Source: JAXFQS01 sp034178815
GTDB taxonomy: Bacteria; Verrucomicrobiota; Kiritimatiellia; RFP12; DVOR01
Assembly: GCA_034178815.1 (NCBI GenBank)
Contig: JAXFQS010000066.1
Span: forward strand, 1 to 8,107
Length of the DNA: 8,107 nt
Direction of reading: 5' to 3'
The position numbers and the translations under genes were made by a program. Of this stretch, positions 7,284 to 8,107 are shown one piece after another; the first letter of the stretch is position 1; every line of letters begins with the position of its first letter. The notes under the pieces are model-generated. The model did no database searches. It saw only the letters and a list, made by a program, of their open reading frames with translations, and was not told where the DNA came from.

Positions 7284-7607
7284 TCAAGCCCCCGCCGTCC
7301 GCCAACCCGACCGCGCCAAATCAACCCGACCATCCGGCAGAAACACCACCCCCTCAGCAAGTAAAAGCCGCCGCTTCCGTCCATCCCCGTCCGCCTCCAT
7401 CCGTCCAAAATAGCCTCCAATTCGACCGTCCACCCCCACCACACGATGACACGGAATCATTGCCACATCCGGATTCCGTCTCAACGCCTGCCCCACCGCC
7501 TGAGGCCCCCCAGAACCCACAAGGCGCGCGATTGCCCCATAAGTCGACACGCACCCCCGCGGAATCCGCCTGACCACCTCATAAACCCGTTCCTGAAAAA
7601 CCGTCAT
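7284..7607 (-). CDS. MGMT-family alkyltransferase, single-domain form with active cysteine
   Basis: A 107-residue protein consisting only of the DNA-binding and active-site domain of O6-alkylguanine-DNA alkyltransferase. IPRGCVSTYGAIA (15-27) includes the base-flipping tyrosine Y23. AVGQALRRNP (37-46) is the recognition helix with the arginine finger. IPCHRVVG (51-58) is the active-site motif with acceptor cysteine C53. IGGYFG (63-68) follows. Ogt and Ada-C proteins are usually about 160-180 residues with an extra N-terminal domain; this protein lacks it and has the size of alkyltransferase-like (ATL) proteins, which however mostly have Trp in place of the Cys. It could be a minimal suicide repair enzyme or an ATL-type lesion binder feeding nucleotide excision repair. 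The ATG at 7607 follows a GGAG Shine-Dalgarno (7617-7614) by 6 bases. It is followed by a 245-base gap and the operon promoter, so it is probably its own unit or reads into the operon; I saw no terminator after it. Confidence 0.9.
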   Translation of the reverse strand: MTVFQERVYEVVRRIPRGCVSTYGAIARLVGSGGPQAVGQALRRNPDVAMIPCHRVVGVDGRIGGYFGRMEADGDGRKRRLLLAEGVVFLPDGRVDLARSGWRTAGA

Positions 7608-7640
7608 ACAACGCTCCGCCCACTATCACAACCACTCCCC

Positions 7641-7680
7641 GGAAATAAAAAGAGATGTGAGGTTCTCACCCCACATCTCT
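7641..7680 (-). terminator. Rho-independent terminator after the surface-protein gene
   Basis: Minus strand: AGAGATGTGGGGT (7680-7668), loop GAGA (7667-7664), ACCTCACATCTCT (7663-7651). This is a 13-bp stem with one G-U pair closed by a GNRA tetraloop, followed directly by TTTTATTT. It begins 24 bases after the TAA at 7706-7704. On the plus strand the hairpin is followed by CTTTCAG, so it should work in one direction only. Confidence 0.9.
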
Positions 7681-7703
7681 CTTTCAGTCAAGAATCGACC
7701 GAC

Positions 7704-8107
7704 TTACTTGACCGTGATGCTGGCCTTGTAGAAGAAGGCAGTCGGCTCCTCAGCAGGCGCGTCAATCTTCAAAGTAATCTTGCCACCCTCCTGAGCAATG
7801 TTCCCCGCCTGGACCTCCACAGGCGAGAGCGCATTGAGGCTCGTACCGCTGTAGACAACGAACTTGCCATTGATAGCCGCAGCAGTCAAGTTGACCGACT
7901 CGGAGACCTTGCCGTTGACAACAACGCTGACCGTACCATCCTCATTGAAGGCAAGTTCAAGGACATCCATCAAGTCAGCCGTCTGGGCTTCGGCAACCGA
8001 AAGGTTAGTCAAGAAACCATTGACAATCGAGTCAACTGAGGCAGTCGTAATATCCTCAATCTTGACCCCCTTCGCAGTAGCCCAGGTGTTGAATGCATCG
8101 CCTTGAG
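7704..8107 (-). CDS. C-terminal part of a probable secreted/surface protein, 5' end beyond window
   Basis: The frame is open from the window edge for 133 codons and stops at TAA 7706-7704; its start is outside, and the internal TTG at 8012 is not a credible start, as the same frame continues upstream with protein-like sequence. The visible part starts with a helical stretch (FNTWATAKGVKIEDITTASV), then alternating short beta strands (DGTVSVVVNGK; AINGKFVVYSG; GGKITLKI) and ends in AFFYKASITVK. It has no cysteine and no LPXTG, PEP-CTERM or hydrophobic anchor. Comparable C-terminal modules (helix, small beta sandwich, terminal FF-aromatic strand) occur on large extracellular proteins of Kiritimatiellae/Lentisphaerae, where they might serve in secretion or anchoring; that likeness is from memory and unverified. 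Base composition differs from the neighbours: positions 7861-7920 have 32 of 60 G+C and balanced G and C, so it may be a highly expressed or separately acquired gene. Confidence 0.75.
   Translation of the reverse strand, partial: QGDAFNTWATAKGVKIEDITTASVDSIVNGFLTNLSVAEAQTADLMDVLELAFNEDGTVSVVVNGKVSESVNLTAAAINGKFVVYSGTSLNALSPVEVQAGNIAQEGGKITLKIDAPAEEPTAFFYKASITVK

Noticed and set aside
6985..7413. A 142-codon plus-strand frame rich in Pro, Thr and Ser
   Set aside because: It crosses the ends of two minus-strand genes and the repeat array; low complexity caused by C-rich sequence.
7608..7640. Promoter for the alkyltransferase gene (TGTGATAGT ending at 7622 as an extended -10)
   Set aside because: Only four of six -10 positions match, the -35 would lie in the terminator T-tract, and initiation would fall within the Shine-Dalgarno.

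Overview
The window is GC-rich and bacterial, and every gene I can support lies on the minus strand, so transcription runs from high to low coordinates. No marker gene fixes the taxonomy. A surface-protein-like C-terminal module, a MurC-like ligase paralogue and a GH13-glycogen-debranching fusion would fit the PVC/FCB group of bacteria (Kiritimatiellae or Lentisphaerae style), but that is only a guess from the style of the proteins.

Layout in order of transcription: (1) 8107-7704, the C-terminal 133 residues of a larger, probably secreted protein, closed by a strong hairpin-plus-T-tract terminator at 7680-7641. (2) 7607-7284, a 107-residue protein with only the DNA-binding and active-site domain of O6-alkylguanine-DNA alkyltransferase, cysteine retained. 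(3) 7283-7039, an intergenic stretch holding five tandem copies of a 23-bp repeat (7138-7252) and then a good promoter (7038-7010) placed so that the next mRNA would be nearly leaderless. (4) 7002-1, a compact operon of five overlapping genes: a MurC-like Mur ligase, a LeuT-type sodium-coupled amino-acid transporter, a 33-residue one-helix protein resembling the MetS small subunit of such transporters, an RlmD/TrmA-type RNA uracil-5-methyltransferase, and a large protein that joins a complete GH13 alpha-amylase-type domain to an amylo-alpha-1,6-glucosidase (GDE) module and runs off the window at position 1. The last three junctions are all 4-base ATGA overlaps, which implies translational coupling.

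The transporter and small protein make functional sense as two subunits of one importer. The other operon members do not share an obvious pathway; grouping of envelope-precursor ligation, amino-acid uptake, RNA modification and glycogen breakdown may be simple co-expression.

The most unusual global feature is compositional: the coding strand alternates between C-rich and G-rich blocks of roughly 1-2 kb. The switches occur in the middle of genes and largely at synonymous positions, while the gene borders themselves are not switch points. I found no CRISPR array, tRNA, rRNA, transposase or phage gene.
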